A stretch of DNA of 64,000 nt from Henricia sp. BOLD:AAB3569 (lineage: Eukaryota; Echinodermata; Asteroidea; Spinulosida; Echinasteridae), in contig JBBELK010000001.1 of NCBI GenBank assembly GCA_037783545.1, forward strand, positions 1,240,001 to 1,304,000, read 5' to 3'. Position numbers and translations under genes: made by a program. Within the stretch, counting starts at the first letter, position 1; each line of letters starts with the position of its first letter. The notes under the pieces were generated by a model. That model was not told the DNA's origin. It worked only from the letters and a program-made list of their open reading frames with translations, and made no database searches. Positions 10,791 through 21,691 of the stretch are shown here, one piece after another.

Positions 10791-11541
10791 GACATACCGG
10801 TACAGAAAGTGTTAAGTAGGCACGTACAGTGTAAGAACCCATACTGGCCAATAGTTGGCCAGTAGTAAAGCACCTCAATTGTTTCACCTCCCTCCCCCAA
10901 GCTACCCCACCTCAGAGGTGGGGATTGTCACTTCTCAAATGACAAAATCCCCTCCCCGGGGGAAAACTCAAAGTTAATTCTCGCCCAAGGGTGCAAAACT
11001 TGCACGTTTGTTCCTACGTTTGTTCCTACATAATGTTCTGATTTCTGTCTTAAAATCCCTCTCCCCTCCCTAGGATATGAAAAACATGACCAATTAAGTC
11101 CCAACCTCGTGGCGCTGCTTAAGCGCTAGCTGAAAACGTGTGCTTACTGTAGCAAAAAAGTTGTACTAACTTTAAGGCTACGTGTATTTCACAGCCGCGG
11201 CGTGCTTGGAAATGGGCATCGTTGCGCCACTAGTGTTCAGCAAATTTTGCCTGTGAAGCTAGCAAACGTTTGGCAATGGAATCTCCATGAAATAGCCGGA
11301 ACCTCTGTTAGCACAAGATCAGTTAAACAGCACCATGAAAATGGCCCCTGGTCTTATCTTTTGGCCAGTCACGTTTGACTGTTATACCAAAAATAATCCC
11401 GGCGTCAACTGCTTCAAGATTACATGAATGTTATTTCAATGCTACATTTATTTGCACAGTTTTGACCAACATAAACCTTCAAACTCATGTATTGGAAGGT
11501 ACAGTTTTTCAAAATACATGTACATTTAGCTACAACCTCTA
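10791..11541. other. Intergenic with dispersed repeat fragments
   Basis: About 10930-11010 contains a GACAAAATCCCC..GGGTGCAAAACTTGC block that recurs near 37378-37440 and 42957-43030. Around 11331-11350 the string ACCATGAAAATGGCCCCTGG resembles the right end of the MITE at 51837-52080. No gene was recognised. Confidence 0.45.
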
Positions 11542-12813
11542 CAGGGTGTCTAAAAAAATGCAAACAAATTTCAACAGAATGCCAGACGTACAATATGTAA
11601 CCAATGTAAATAATTTTGAAAGCTATGACCTTCCTCTTTCAAATGGGACATCAAACGTTAATGTAATTTTAGAGTTGAGTAATTTTCCAAGGGAGGTCAA
11701 AATGACCATGGGACCAAGTTTGGATTTGCAATTTGTTGCAGTGTGGACAAACTACGGACGATTACACCCCTTTTCCCTCAACATGTCCTCCCTCTCGCTT
11801 GGTGCACATGCGACATCATCTCTCTGTGTCTCTGATCGCTCTTCTAACAACAGCTGGAGTCTGCCGCAGGACGTCTATCTGAGTCTGCCGCAGGACGTCT
11901 ATCTGAGCTGCTATTCTGTCCCGGAAAGTCTGCAGATCCGGAGGTCTTCTCGGTGGGCATTCATGAAGATGGATTAATGCAATGACATGGTCTATAAACA
12001 GTTTACGAAGGTGGTTGCGAACAGCCAGTAGACGATGAGCCGGAGCACCATCTTGAGCCTACCACAGGCTCCTAAACACCACTAGCTCCCGAACCTCGAA
12101 ATTTTCTTGTACCGGTAGGATGGGGATGTTCTTTAGCATCTCGAGATAACACCGGCCGGTGAGGTTGCCTTGGAAAAACAACGGTCCTACGATGAGACCA
12201 CTGCCGCAGAGGCCAACCCAGACACTCACTTTCTCACGTTGGAAGTTGCGCTCGTATTTGAAGGCAGGTGGATGTCCTTTGAGACGTACTCTAACACATT
12301 GTGTGAATTGACTTTTCCATCGAGAGAAAATCCAGCTTCATCGACCGATGACGAGATGGTTGAGGAATCGCACATCTTCTTGCAGGTGGTTGACGACCCA
12401 CTGACAAAAATTCCTCCATCTCGGCAAATCCGTCTGCCGACGCGCATGCGCATTTAATAGGGATGCACACCCAGGTCCAGCCAAGTGATACGGTTGAAAG
12501 TTGCATGTGGTAGGCCCACTCCATTCCGTCTAGCACTGACATATGGGTTGGCATCCAGGTGCGCCTTTACCATTTCAATGTTTTGCGCCGACCTCCCTGT
12601 CCGATGTCGCCTGGAACGCCCTTGGTTATTGTACCTTCTCTCTGATAACTTTACAGGTTTCTCCAGGTAGAAAAAAATGTCAGATTTGAACGTTTGATGT
12701 TCCATTTGAAGGAGGAAGGTCGTAGCTTTCAAACCATGTATATATTATTTATGTTAGATACACGTTGTACGTCTGGCATTCCGTTAAAATTTGTTTGCAT
12801 TTTAAACACCCTG
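11542..12813 (-). mobile_element. Mariner-like DNA transposon (copy 1), TA-flanked, ~165-bp TIRs
   Basis: The element starts CAGGGTGTCTAAAAAAATGC and ends with GTTTAAAATGC-type sequence reading AAACACCCTG, and is flanked by TA on both sides. Inverted similarity extends about 165 bp (through TGCCAGACGTACAA and GACCTTCCTC.TTCAAATG). The interior on the minus strand encodes a decayed DDE transposase. TA duplication, CAGGGTG ends and the DGAPAH motif point to the IS630-Tc1-mariner superfamily. Four further copies, full or partial, lie upstream of the ZNF loci at 16.4, 21.7, 28.2 and 32.9 kb, always antisense to the zinc-finger gene. Confidence 0.8.
11775..12640 (-). pseudogene. Decayed mariner-like transposase
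   Basis: Reading the minus strand across frames gives: an N-terminal part (KAHLDANPYVSARRNGVG), a block with the first catalytic Asp (SSSVDEAGFSLDGKVNSHN), a region reading KVSVWVGLCGSG, then AQDGAPAHRLLAVRN with the second Asp, and a C-terminus with GGHVEG. In copy 1 the third catalytic block is deleted; copy 3 keeps it as RSPDLTPCDF near 19.68 kb. Counting codons in copy 3 gives 41 residues between the second and third Asp, as in the DD41D group. Frameshifts and stops make every copy non-functional. The TIRs may still be mobilised by a source elsewhere. Confidence 0.7.
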
Positions 12814-13185
12814 TATAGAGGACAAATGGTTTGATGAATCAGCCAGCAGATTTTGTTTTACAAGTCGTATACGGGTACCTCATTAGGATAAATGGCAACA
12901 AAAAGTGCATCTGATCTGTCGTAGTGTTTTTAAACAAACAATTGATTTTGTTCTAATTTTTTTAAAAACCTGTGCAGATGCTGAACACCATGATCTATCC
13001 GTACTCCAAAACGCATTAAAGTCTTCACAGACTACAAGTTTCTGCCAGATGAACTTCTTTGACAATCCCTCCGTTTAGAGTGGTATAACTTCCCGAAGAG
13101 TCCAAAGAACATTTGTCAACACGTACAACTGTATACATGCAGCACTGTGGTAAGACATTCACAAAGCTTATCTACTTAAGGAAAA
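12814..13185 (+). promoter_or_regulatory. Conserved ZNF leader (locus 3)
   Basis: The segment between the transposon end and the ZNF start is nearly identical upstream of loci 3-7 and recognisable at locus 1. It contains TACAAGTCGTATACGGGTAC, an AT-rich tract ending CCTGTGCAG (possible splice acceptor, ~12978), AAAGTCTTCACAGACTACAA, and a broken finger (ATGCAGCACTGTGGTAAGAC, one base short) just before the ATG. Whether it is promoter, 5' UTR or decayed coding sequence is open. Confidence 0.45.
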
Positions 13186-14886
13186 ATGAAAACCACTGAT
13201 GAGCAGCCATATGCATGCAGCCACTGTGGTAAGACATTCAAACTGAGTGGTCGCTTGAAGCAGCACGTGAGAACTCATACTGGTAAGCGACCGTATCCAT
13301 GCAGCCACTGTGGTGAGTCATTTGCATGGAAAAGTGCCTTGAAGACACACATCAGAACTCATACTGGTGAGCGGCCATATGCATGCAGCGACTGTGGTGG
13401 GACATTTACTCAAAATAGTGCTTTGAAGACACACATCAGAACCCATACTGGTGAGCGGCCATATGCATGCATCCACTGTGGTGAGACATTTGCATGGAAA
13501 TATACCTTGAAGATACACATGAGAACCCATACTGGTGAGCGGCCATATGTATGCAGCCACTGTGGTAAGACATTTACTCAGAATGGTGCCTTGAAAAGAC
13601 ACACGAGAACCCATACTGGTGAGCGGCCATATGTATGCAGCCACTGTGATAAGAAATTCACTCAGAATAGTGCCTTGAAGAGACACATGAGAAGTCATAC
13701 TGGTGAGCGACCGTATGCATGTAGCCATTGTGGTGAGAAATTTGCAGGGAACAATGCCGTGAAAACACACATGAGAATCCATACTGGTGAGCGGCCATAT
13801 GTATGCGGCTGTGGTGAGACATTCACACAGAGTGGTCACTTGAAGACACACATGACAACCCATACTGGTGAGCGGCCATTATATGCATGCAGTCACTGTG
13901 GTGAGACATTTACTCAGAATAGTGCCTTGAAGAGACACATGAGAACTCATACTGGTGAGCGGCCGTATGCATGCAGCTACTGTGGTAAGAAATTTGCAGA
14001 GAACAGTGCCTTGAAGAGACACATGAGAACTCATACTGGTGAGCGGCCATATGCATGCAGCGACTGTGGTGGGACATTTACTCAAAATAGTGCTTTGAAG
14101 AGACACATGAGAACCCATACTAGTGAGCGGCCATATGTATGCAGCCACTGTGGTGAGACATTTGAATGGAAAAGTACCTTTAAGACACACATCAGAACCC
14201 ATACTGGTGAGCGGCCATATGCATGCATCCACTGTGGTGAGACATTTGCATGGAAATATAACTTAAAGAGACACATGAGAACCCATACTGGTGAGCGGCC
14301 ATATGTATGCAGCCACTGTGGTAAGACATTTACTCAGAATGGTGCCTTGAAAAGACACACGAGAACCCATACTGGTGAGCGGCCATATGTATGCAGCCAC
14401 TGTGATAAGAAATTCACTCAGAATAGTGCCTTGAAGAGACACGTGAGAAGTCATACTGGTGAGCGGCCGTATGCATGCAGCCACTGTGGTGAGAAATTTG
14501 CAGGGAACAATGGCGTGAAAACACACATGAGAATCCATACTGGTGAGCGGCCATATGTATGCGGCTGTGGTGAGACATTCACACAGAGTGGTCACTTGAA
14601 GACACACACGAGAACCCATACTGGTGAGCGGCCATATGCATGCAGTCGCTGTGGTGAGACATTTACTCAGAATAGTGCATTGAAGAGACACATGAGAACC
14701 CATACTGGTGAGCGGCCATATGTATGCAGCCACTGTGGTGAGACATTTACTCGGAATAGTGCCTTGAAAACACACATGAGAACCCATACTGGTGAGCGGC
14801 CATATGTATGTAGCCACTGTGATGCAACATTTACACAAAGTAGTACCTTGAAAAAACACATGGGAACCCATACTGTTGACTGGTGA
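13186..14886 (+). CDS. C2H2 zinc-finger protein, 20 fingers (ZNF locus 3)
   Basis: An intact 566-residue frame starts at the shared ATG (MKTTDEQP) and ends at a TGA after THTVDW. It contains 20 fingers in tandem and no other domain, so it is predicted to be a nuclear DNA-binding protein. Helix residues vary ([56 protein letters not shown]), and the order of fingers 4-8 is largely repeated in 13-17, showing internal duplication. Fingers 8 and 17 have only one residue between the two cysteines (VCGCGETF), which should impair zinc binding. The linker before finger 9 has an in-frame extra Leu (RPLYAC). Beyond the stop a finger-like piece (HVCSYCCKTFKLN) continues in frame, so the 3' end has also been shortened. 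The downstream flank is shared with loci 4-6. Confidence 0.8.
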   Translation: MKTTDEQPYACSHCGKTFKLSGRLKQHVRTHTGKRPYPCSHCGESFAWKSALKTHIRTHTGERPYACSDCGGTFTQNSALKTHIRTHTGERPYACIHCGETFAWKYTLKIHMRTHTGERPYVCSHCGKTFTQNGALKRHTRTHTGERPYVCSHCDKKFTQNSALKRHMRSHTGERPYACSHCGEKFAGNNAVKTHMRIHTGERPYVCGCGETFTQSGHLKTHMTTHTGERPLYACSHCGETFTQNSALKRHMRTHTGERPYACSYCGKKFAENSALKRHMRTHTGERPYACSDCGGTFTQNSALKRHMRTHTSERPYVCSHCGETFEWKSTFKTHIRTHTGERPYACIHCGETFAWKYNLKRHMRTHTGERPYVCSHCGKTFTQNGALKRHTRTHTGERPYVCSHCDKKFTQNSALKRHVRSHTGERPYACSHCGEKFAGNNGVKTHMRIHTGERPYVCGCGETFTQSGHLKTHTRTHTGERPYACSRCGETFTQNSALKRHMRTHTGERPYVCSHCGETFTRNSALKTHMRTHTGERPYVCSHCDATFTQSSTLKKHMGTHTVDW

Positions 14887-15326
14887 GCGGCCGTACATGT
14901 ATGCAGCTACTGTTGTAAGACCTTCAAACTGAATTGTCCGACAACTGATGCATAACGTGTAGGAGTAGTGACTTGAAGACTTGAAGTAATAACCTACCTG
15001 GGGACATCAAGGCACCCACAGTCCTGCATTTCACTTCCCTGCCACATATGTTGCAACTTCTTTGTTTTATGTAAAGCAGTGATTATCAAAGTTGAGCCAA
15101 GAAACCCCTTATTAAGCCGATAATTCATAAATACCTTAGACAATTTTATCATGCATCCCTATTGGCCAGTAGCACATCACATTGCCCGTCTTAAATGGAC
15201 GATAAAAAATGACCGACCCGCTTTTAAACACTTTCTACATGAAGTGTGAGCCGCAGCGCCGGGTGCCCTGGTCAGTTTTTAGCACAAATGAACGGTATTG
15301 AACGTGTATCACTATCGATATATATA
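14887..15326. repeat. Conserved 3' segment of ZNF unit
   Basis: After the stop all four loci at 13.2, 16.4, 21.7 and 28.2 kb share this segment (GTACATGTATGCAGCTACTG, a degenerate finger remnant; then CCTACCTGGGGACATCAAGG and TTATCATGCATCCCTATTGG). It marks the duplication unit. No polyadenylation signal stands out. Confidence 0.6.
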
Positions 15327-15581
15327 CACTGGATGAAGCAACGATGTCTAAAATTGAAGCCACCGTCCGCCATTGTACCCCACTAAATACAATGCCTTGC
15401 CTAGACTAGTCACACTGTCTTCACTAGTCTACATCATGGTCTACATGTGTTAATTGGAATGCAGGCGATCGCATGGACTAGGGAGCAGTCTAGGCCAAGC
15501 ATTATTTGTGGGGTACAATGGCGGCCGGCGCATGGCTTCAATTCTCGTATAGCCAACTGCTATTGCATACCTCATCCAGTG
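15327..15581. mobile_element. TA-flanked hairpin MITE (family A), copy 1
   Basis: The ends are CACTGGATGAAGCAACG.. and ..GCATACCTCATCCAGTG, flanked by TA. About 85-95 bp of each end pair imperfectly (AATTGAAGCCACCG..CGCCATTGTACCCC against GGGGTACAATGGCGGC..). The same element is found at 18646, 23507, 29968 and 36472, with remnants at 42185 and 46426. TA flanks suggest mobilisation by a Tc1/mariner-type enzyme (inference). Confidence 0.7.
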
Positions 15582-15866
15582 TATACCTGTATATATATCA
15601 ATGGTATGCACACGCACTCACAAAACGCACATGGCCAACAGCAAATTTGATGCAGTGTTAAAAAAAAAAGTAGTTAGTGCTATTAAAGTGACAAATCATC
15701 AGAATTGGTGTTAAAGGGGCTATGTCACGGTTTGGGCATGCGCCAAATCCTTTCATATTTTGACATACGTGCGGGCTCAGATGAATGTAGTGCAATTTCG
15801 TTACACAACGCCATTGGTGCGTGTGTTATAGTTATGTACATCGTGTACGTAGCACATGCCGCATGG
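15582..15866. repeat. Unit spacer containing the GGGGCTATGTCACGG block
   Basis: The block AAAGGGGCTATGTCACGGTT .. TTTGACATACGTGCGGGCTC recurs after each family A MITE (15.71, 19.03, 23.92 and 30.58 kb). It is part of the tandem unit. No coding potential is recognised. Confidence 0.55.
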
Positions 15867-16071
15867 GCCCTTGGTTATTGTACCTTCTCTCTGATAATTT
15901 CGCAGGTTTCTCCAGATTTTACACAACTCTGTCAAAAAATGTCAGATTTGAACGTTTGATGTTCCATTTGAAGGAGGAAGGTCATAGCTTTCAAACCATG
16001 TATATATTATTTATGTTAGATACACGTTGTACGTCTGGCATTCCGTTAACATTTCTTTGCATTTTTTTAGA
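15867..16071 (-). mobile_element. Mariner-like element remnant (copy 2, right end only)
   Basis: Only the right ~200 bp of the mariner-like element is left (GGTTATTGTACCTTCTCTCT through CGTCTGGCATTCCGTTAAC). The last bases with CACCCTG are missing. It joins the conserved ZNF leader of locus 4. Confidence 0.65.
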
Positions 16072-16434
16072 CAAATGGTTTGATGAATCGGCCAGCAGAA
16101 TTTGTTTTACAAGTCGTATACGGGTACCTCATTAGGATAAATGGCAAAAAAAGTGCGTCTGATCTGTCGTAGTGTTTTTAAACAAACAATTTATTTTGTT
16201 CTAAATTGTTTTAAAAACCTGGGCAGATGCTGAACACCATGATCTATCCGTACTCCAAAACGCATTAAAGTCTTCACAGACTACAAGTTTCTGCCCGATG
16301 AACTTCTTTGACAATCCCTCCGTTTAGAGTGGTATAACTTCCCGAAGAGTCCAAGGAACATTTGTCAACACGTACAACTGTATACATGCAGCACTGTGGT
16401 AAGACATTCACAAAGCTTATCTACTTAAGGAAAA
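16072..16434 (+). promoter_or_regulatory. Conserved ZNF leader (locus 4)
   Basis: Nearly identical to the leader of locus 3, including the CAG tract (~16224), TTCACAGACTACAAGTTTCT, and the one-base-short finger remnant before the ATG. Function is not established. Confidence 0.45.
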
Positions 16435-18210
16435 ATGAAAATCACTGATGAGCAGCCATATGCATGCAGCCACTGTGGTAAGACCTTCAAACTGAGTGGT
16501 CGCTTGAAGCAGCACGTGAGAACCCATACTGGTAAGCGGCCGTATCCATGCAGCCACTGTGGTGAGTCATTTGCATGGAAAAGTACCTTGAAGACACACA
16601 TCAGAACCCATACTGGTGAGCGGCCATATGCATGCAGCGACTGTGGTGGGACATTTACTTGGAAAAGTGCTTTGAAGAGACACATGAGAACCCATACTAG
16701 TGAGCGGCCATATGTATGCAGCCACTGTGGTGAGACATTTGCTTGGAAAAGTGCTTTGAAGAGACACATGAGAACCCATACTGGTGAGCGGCCATATGTA
16801 TGCAGCAACTGTGGTGATACATTTACTCAGAATGGTGCCTTGAAAAGACACACGAGAACCCATACTGGTGAGCGGCCATATGTATGCGGCTGTGGTGAGA
16901 CATTCACACAGAGTGGTCACTTGAATACACACATGAGAACCCATACTGGTGAGCGGCCATATGTATGCAGCCACTGTGATAAGAAATTCACTCAGAATAA
17001 TGCCTTGAAGAGACACATGAGAAGTCATACTGGTGAGCGGCCGTATGTATGTAGCCACTGTGGTGAGACATTTACTCGGAATAGTTCTTTGAAGACACAC
17101 ATGAGAATCCATACTGGTGAGCGGCCATATGTATGCGGCTGTGGTGAGACATTCACACAGAGTGGTCACTTGAAGACACACATGAGAACCCATACTAGTG
17201 AGCGGCCGTATGTATGCAGCGACTGTGGTGGGACATTTACTTGGAAAAGTGCTTTGAAGAGACACATGAGAACCCATACTAGTGAGCGTCCATATGTATG
17301 CAGCCACTGTGGTGAGACATTTGCTTGGAAAAGTGCTTTGAAGAGACACATGAGAACCCATACTGGTGAGCGGCCATATGTATGCAGCAACTGTGGTGAG
17401 ACATTTACTCAGAATGGTGCCTTGAAAAGACACACGAGAACCCATACTGGTGAGCGGCCATATGTATGCGGCTGTGGTGAGACATTCACACAGAGTGGTC
17501 ACTTGAAGACACACATGAGAACCCATACTGGTGAGCGGCCATATGTATGCAGCCACTGTGGTAAGACATTTACTCAGAATGGTGCCTTGAAAAGACACAC
17601 GAGAACCCATACTGGTGAGCGGCCATATGTATGCAGCCACTGTGATAAGAAATTCACTCAGAATAATGCCTTGAAGAGACACATGAGAAGTCATACTGGT
17701 GAGCGGCCGTATGTATGTAGCCACTGTGGTGAGACATTTACTCGGAATAGTTCTTTGAAGACACACATGAGAATCCATACTGGTGAGCGGCCATATGTAT
17801 GCGGCTGTGGTGAGACATTCACACAGAGTGGTCACTTGAAGACACACATGAGAACCCATACTAGTGAGCGGCCGTATGTATGCAGCGACTGTGGTGAGAC
17901 ATTTACTCAGAATAGTGCCTTGAAGAGACACATGAGAACTCATACTGGTGAGCGGCCGTATGCATGCAGCCACTGTGGTGTGACATTCACACAGAATAGT
18001 GCATTGACGAGACACATGAGAACCCACACTGGTGAGCGGCCGTATGCATGCAGCCACTGTGGTAAGAAATTTGCAGAGAACAGTGCCTTGAAAACACACA
18101 TGAGAACCCATACTGGTGAGCGGCCATATGTATGTAGCCACTGTGATGCAACATTTACGCAAAGTAGTACCTTGAAAAAACACATGGGAACCCATACTGT
18201 TGACTGGTGA
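16435..18210 (+). CDS. C2H2 zinc-finger protein, 21 fingers (ZNF locus 4)
   Basis: An intact 591-residue frame starts at the shared ATG (MKITDEQP) and ends THTVDW-TGA. All 21 repeats are fingers with TGERP/TSERP linkers; no effector domain is visible. Four fingers (6, 9, 13, 17) are of the short VCGCGETF type with one residue between the cysteines. Fingers 3-9 and 10-17 are duplicates of each other in almost the same order (WKSALKR, WKSALKR, QNGALKR, QSGHLKT, ... [14 protein letters not shown]), so this array lengthened internally by about seven fingers. Long open frames on the opposite strand are a by-product of codon use in the repeat. Predicted role is nuclear DNA binding; target unknown. 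Confidence 0.8.
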   Translation: MKITDEQPYACSHCGKTFKLSGRLKQHVRTHTGKRPYPCSHCGESFAWKSTLKTHIRTHTGERPYACSDCGGTFTWKSALKRHMRTHTSERPYVCSHCGETFAWKSALKRHMRTHTGERPYVCSNCGDTFTQNGALKRHTRTHTGERPYVCGCGETFTQSGHLNTHMRTHTGERPYVCSHCDKKFTQNNALKRHMRSHTGERPYVCSHCGETFTRNSSLKTHMRIHTGERPYVCGCGETFTQSGHLKTHMRTHTSERPYVCSDCGGTFTWKSALKRHMRTHTSERPYVCSHCGETFAWKSALKRHMRTHTGERPYVCSNCGETFTQNGALKRHTRTHTGERPYVCGCGETFTQSGHLKTHMRTHTGERPYVCSHCGKTFTQNGALKRHTRTHTGERPYVCSHCDKKFTQNNALKRHMRSHTGERPYVCSHCGETFTRNSSLKTHMRIHTGERPYVCGCGETFTQSGHLKTHMRTHTSERPYVCSDCGETFTQNSALKRHMRTHTGERPYACSHCGVTFTQNSALTRHMRTHTGERPYACSHCGKKFAENSALKTHMRTHTGERPYVCSHCDATFTQSSTLKKHMGTHTVDW

Positions 18211-18645
18211 GCGGCCGTACATGTATGCAGCTACTGTTGTAAGACCTTCAAACTGAATTGTCCGACAACTGATGCATAACGTGTAGGAGTAGTGACTTGA
18301 AGACTTGCAGTAATAACCTACCTGGGGACATCAAGGCACCCACAGTCCTGCATTTCACTTCCCTGCATGTTGCAACTTCATTGTTTTATGTAAAGCAGTG
18401 ATTATCAAAGTTGAGCCAAGAAACCCCTTATTAAGCCGATAATTCATAAATACCTTAGACAATTTTATCATGCATCCCTATTGGCCAGTAGAACATCACA
18501 TTGCCCGTTTCAAATGGACGATAAAAACTGACCGGCCCGCTTTTAAACACTTTGTACATGAAGTGTGAGCCGCAGCGCCGCGTGCCCTGGTCAGTTTTTA
18601 GCACAAATGAACGGTATTGAACGTGTATCACTATCGATATATATA
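18211..18645. repeat. Conserved 3' segment of ZNF unit (locus 4)
   Basis: Matches 14887-15326 with few changes, including the out-of-place finger remnant after the stop. Confidence 0.6.
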
Positions 18646-18900
18646 CACTGGATGAAGCAACGATGTCTAAAATTGAAGCCACCGTCCGCCATTGTACCCC
18701 ACTAAATACAATGCCTTGCCTAGACTAGTCACACTGTCTTCAGTAGTCTACATCATGGTCTACATGTGTTAATTGGAATGCAGGCGATCGCATGGACTAG
18801 GGAGCAGTCTAGGTCAAGCATTATTTGTGGGGTACAATGGCGGCCGGCGCATGGCTTCAGTTCTCGTATAGCCAACTGCTATTGCATACCTCATCCAGTG
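18646..18900. mobile_element. TA-flanked hairpin MITE (family A), copy 2
   Basis: Same ends (CACTGGATGAAGC / CATCCAGTG), length (255 bp) and position relative to the ZNF gene as copy 1, so it was carried along by the unit duplication. Confidence 0.7.
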
Positions 18901-19303
18901 TATACCTGTATATATCAATGGTATGCACACGCACTCACAAAACGCACATGGCCAACAGCAAATTTGATGCAGTGTTAAAAAAAAAGTAGTTAGTCCTATC
19001 AAAGTGACAAATCATGAGAATTGGTGTTAAAGGGGCTATGTCACGGTTTGGGCATGCGCCAAATCCTTTCATATTTTGACATACGTGCGGGCTCAGATGA
19101 ATGTAGTGCAATTTCGTTACACCACGCCATTGGTGCGTGTGCTATAGTTGTGTACATCGTGTACTTAGCACGTGCCGCATGGGCAGTGTGTTCGTTCATG
19201 AGTGTTTACAATACGCAGAATTCAACTACCTGTACATTGTGCATCGTGTGCGCGCATTTGTTCAATTTGGCATCGCGCGATTGCGCGATCAATGTCTGGA
19301 AAA
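18901..19303. repeat. Unit spacer (locus 4-5)
   Basis: Contains the GGGGCTATGTCACGG block and continues with GTGCCGCATGGGCAGTGTG, an empty site for the foldback element found at 24.07 kb in the next unit. No gene recognised. Confidence 0.5.
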
Positions 19304-21319
19304 ACTGAAATTGAAAGCTATGACCTTCCTCTTTCAAATGGGACATCAAACGTTAATGTAATTTTAGAGTTAAGTAATTTTCCAAGGGAGGTCAAAACTT
19401 GGGACCAAGTTTGGATTTGAAATTTGTTGCAGTGTGGACAAACTACGGACGATTACACCCCTTTTCCCTCAACATGTCCTCCCTCTCGCTCGGTGCACAT
19501 GCGACATCATCTCTCTGTGTCTCTGATCGCTCTCCTAACAACAGCTGGAGTCTGCCGCAGGTCGTTTATCTGAGCTGCTATTTATGTCCCGGAGAGTCTG
19601 CAGACCTGGAGGGGGAGTCGTCTACACCTTGGACTTCAAGTGTCCCCAGAGGTAAAAAATCACACGGGGTGAGGTCTGGAGATCTCAGTGGCCATTCGTG
19701 AAGATGGTTCAATGCAATGACATGGTCTCCAAACACTTCACTAAGGCGGTTGCGAACAGCCAGTAGACGATGAGCCGGAGCACCATCTTGAGCCTACCAC
19801 AGGCGCCTAAACACCCCTAGCTCCTGAACCTCGAAATTTTCTTGTAGGATGGGGATGATGTTCTTTGGCATCTTGAGATAACACCGGCCGGTGAGGTTGC
19901 CTTGAAAAAACAACGGTACTACGATGAGACCACTGCCACAGAGGCCAACCCAGACACTCACTTTCTCACGTTGGAAGTTGCGCTCGTAATTGAAGGCAGG
20001 TGGATGTCCTTTGGGACGTACTCTAACACATTGTGTAAATTGACTTTTCCATCGAGAGAAAATCCAGCTTCATCGACCGATGACGAGATGGTTGAGGAAT
20101 CGCACATCTGCTTGCAGGTGGTCACGACCCACTGACAAAAATTCCTCCATCTTGGCAAATCCGTCTGTAGCAGCCGACGCGCATGCGCATTTAATAGGGA
20201 TGCATACCAAGGTCCAGCTGAGTGATACGGTTGAAAGTTGCATGTGGTAGGCCCCCTCCATTCCGTCTAGCACTGACATATGGGTTGGCATCTAGGTGCG
20301 CCTTTACCATTTCAATGTTTTGAGCCGAACTCCCTGTCCGATGTCACCTGGAACGCCCTTGGTTAGGCCAAACAAAATAAATGGTGCATTTACGGTAACG
20401 GCCTAAAAAAAAATCCAGGTAGGTAAGTAGGAAAATAATTTTATTTTGTCAATTTTTGTTTACATTTCAGTTCATGTATTTGCGTGTTGTTTTGCAATGT
20501 TTGAAACTCACTATTAACACTATTGATTGCTTTCCGGTGACGTCACCCCTTCCATCCACTATTTTGGTGGGCATTTTTCATGACCCACGTGGCTCGAGTA
20601 ATAACCGGGAAAAAGAGCAAGAAAAGCACAGTGGTTGCACTTACCTCTGTTGCTTGAACTAGCTTTATGTTGTTGCGCCATGGCTGTTGTATCGAGAAAG
20701 ATAAAAATGCATTTCTTCAGGCTACACATCGCGATCAAGTAAAAGCACTTTCGTTTTTAGAAGCCGAGTGCATGCTCAATAATTTGAACGTATCACAACG
20801 CCCGCGTGCGGCATCTTCGAATGAAAATACGCTGGTGAGTATTTTTTTACGCGTGTTCATGTGCGTCTATCGGCTCGCGCGTGTACGCGCGTGACTGTTG
20901 ACCACCAGACATTCCCGGATGTTCTACGTCATCGAAAGCAATCAATTAACCATGTTCATGTACAAGTGCAGAAAATGTTATGTTCGTTGCAAATTATTGC
21001 AAATAGTGCTCAATTTAAATTATCAACTTGAAAATTAGCAATAAAAAGTTTGAGGTCGGTAATTTGGCCTAAAAAATTCCAGGTAGGTCGGGTTACCGTA
21101 AACACACCATTAATTTTGGTTGGCCTTATTGTACCTTCTCTCTGATAATTTCGCGGGTTTCTCCAGATATTTTTACACAACTCTGTCAAAAAATGTCGGA
21201 TTTGAACGTTTGAAGCAGGAAGGTCGTAGCTTTCAAACCATGTATATATTATTTATGTTAGATACACGTTGTACGTCTGGCATTCCGTTACAATTTCTTT
21301 GCATTTTTTAGACGCCCTG
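19304..21319 (-). mobile_element. Mariner-like element (copy 3), interrupted
   Basis: The left end is truncated (starts at CTGAAATTGAAAGCTATGAC); the right end is ..ACGCCCTG followed by TA. On the minus strand this copy keeps the third catalytic block (RSPDLTPCDF) as well as DGAPAH and DEAGFSLDGK, but in broken frames. It is interrupted by a 760-bp MITE at 20366-21125. Located directly upstream of the leader of ZNF locus 5. Confidence 0.7.
20366..21125. mobile_element. Harbinger-like MITE, TTA target duplication
   Basis: The insert starts GGCCAAACAAAATAAATGG and ends as its imperfect inverse (CCATTAATTTTGGTTGGCC); ~34 bp of each end pair, and a second inverted block (CCAGGTAGGT) follows. TTA flanks both sides (20363-20365, 21126-21128), and the mariner-like copies without it read CTTGGTTATTGTACC. 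The 3-bp TTA duplication fits PIF/Harbinger. No transposase frame was recognised. Confidence 0.7.
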
Positions 21320-21691
21320 TATAGAGGACAAATGGTTTGATGAATCAGCCAGCAGATTTTGTTTTACAAGTCGTATACGGGTACCTCATTAGGATAAATG
21401 GCAAAAAAAGTGCGTCTGATCTGTCGTAGTGTTTTTAAACAAACAATTGATTTTGTTCTAAATTTTTTTTTAAACCTGGGCAGATGCTGAACACCATGAT
21501 CCATCCGTACTCCAAAACGCATTAAAGTCTTCACAGACTACAAGTTTCTGCCCGATGAACTTCTTTGACAATCCCTCCGTTTAGAGTGGTGTAACTTCCC
21601 GAAGAGTCCAAGGAACATTTGTCAACACGTACAACTGTATACATGCAGCACTGTGGTAAGACATTCACAAAGCTTATCTACTTAAGGAAAA
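21320..21691 (+). promoter_or_regulatory. Conserved ZNF leader (locus 5)
   Basis: Same content as the leaders of loci 3 and 4, with CCTGGGCAG near 21483. Function unknown. Confidence 0.45.

Noticed and set aside
11375..11977. 200-codon open frame across the left end of the mariner-like element
   Set aside because: It starts at TTG, spans the transposon border and runs antisense to the transposase remnant.
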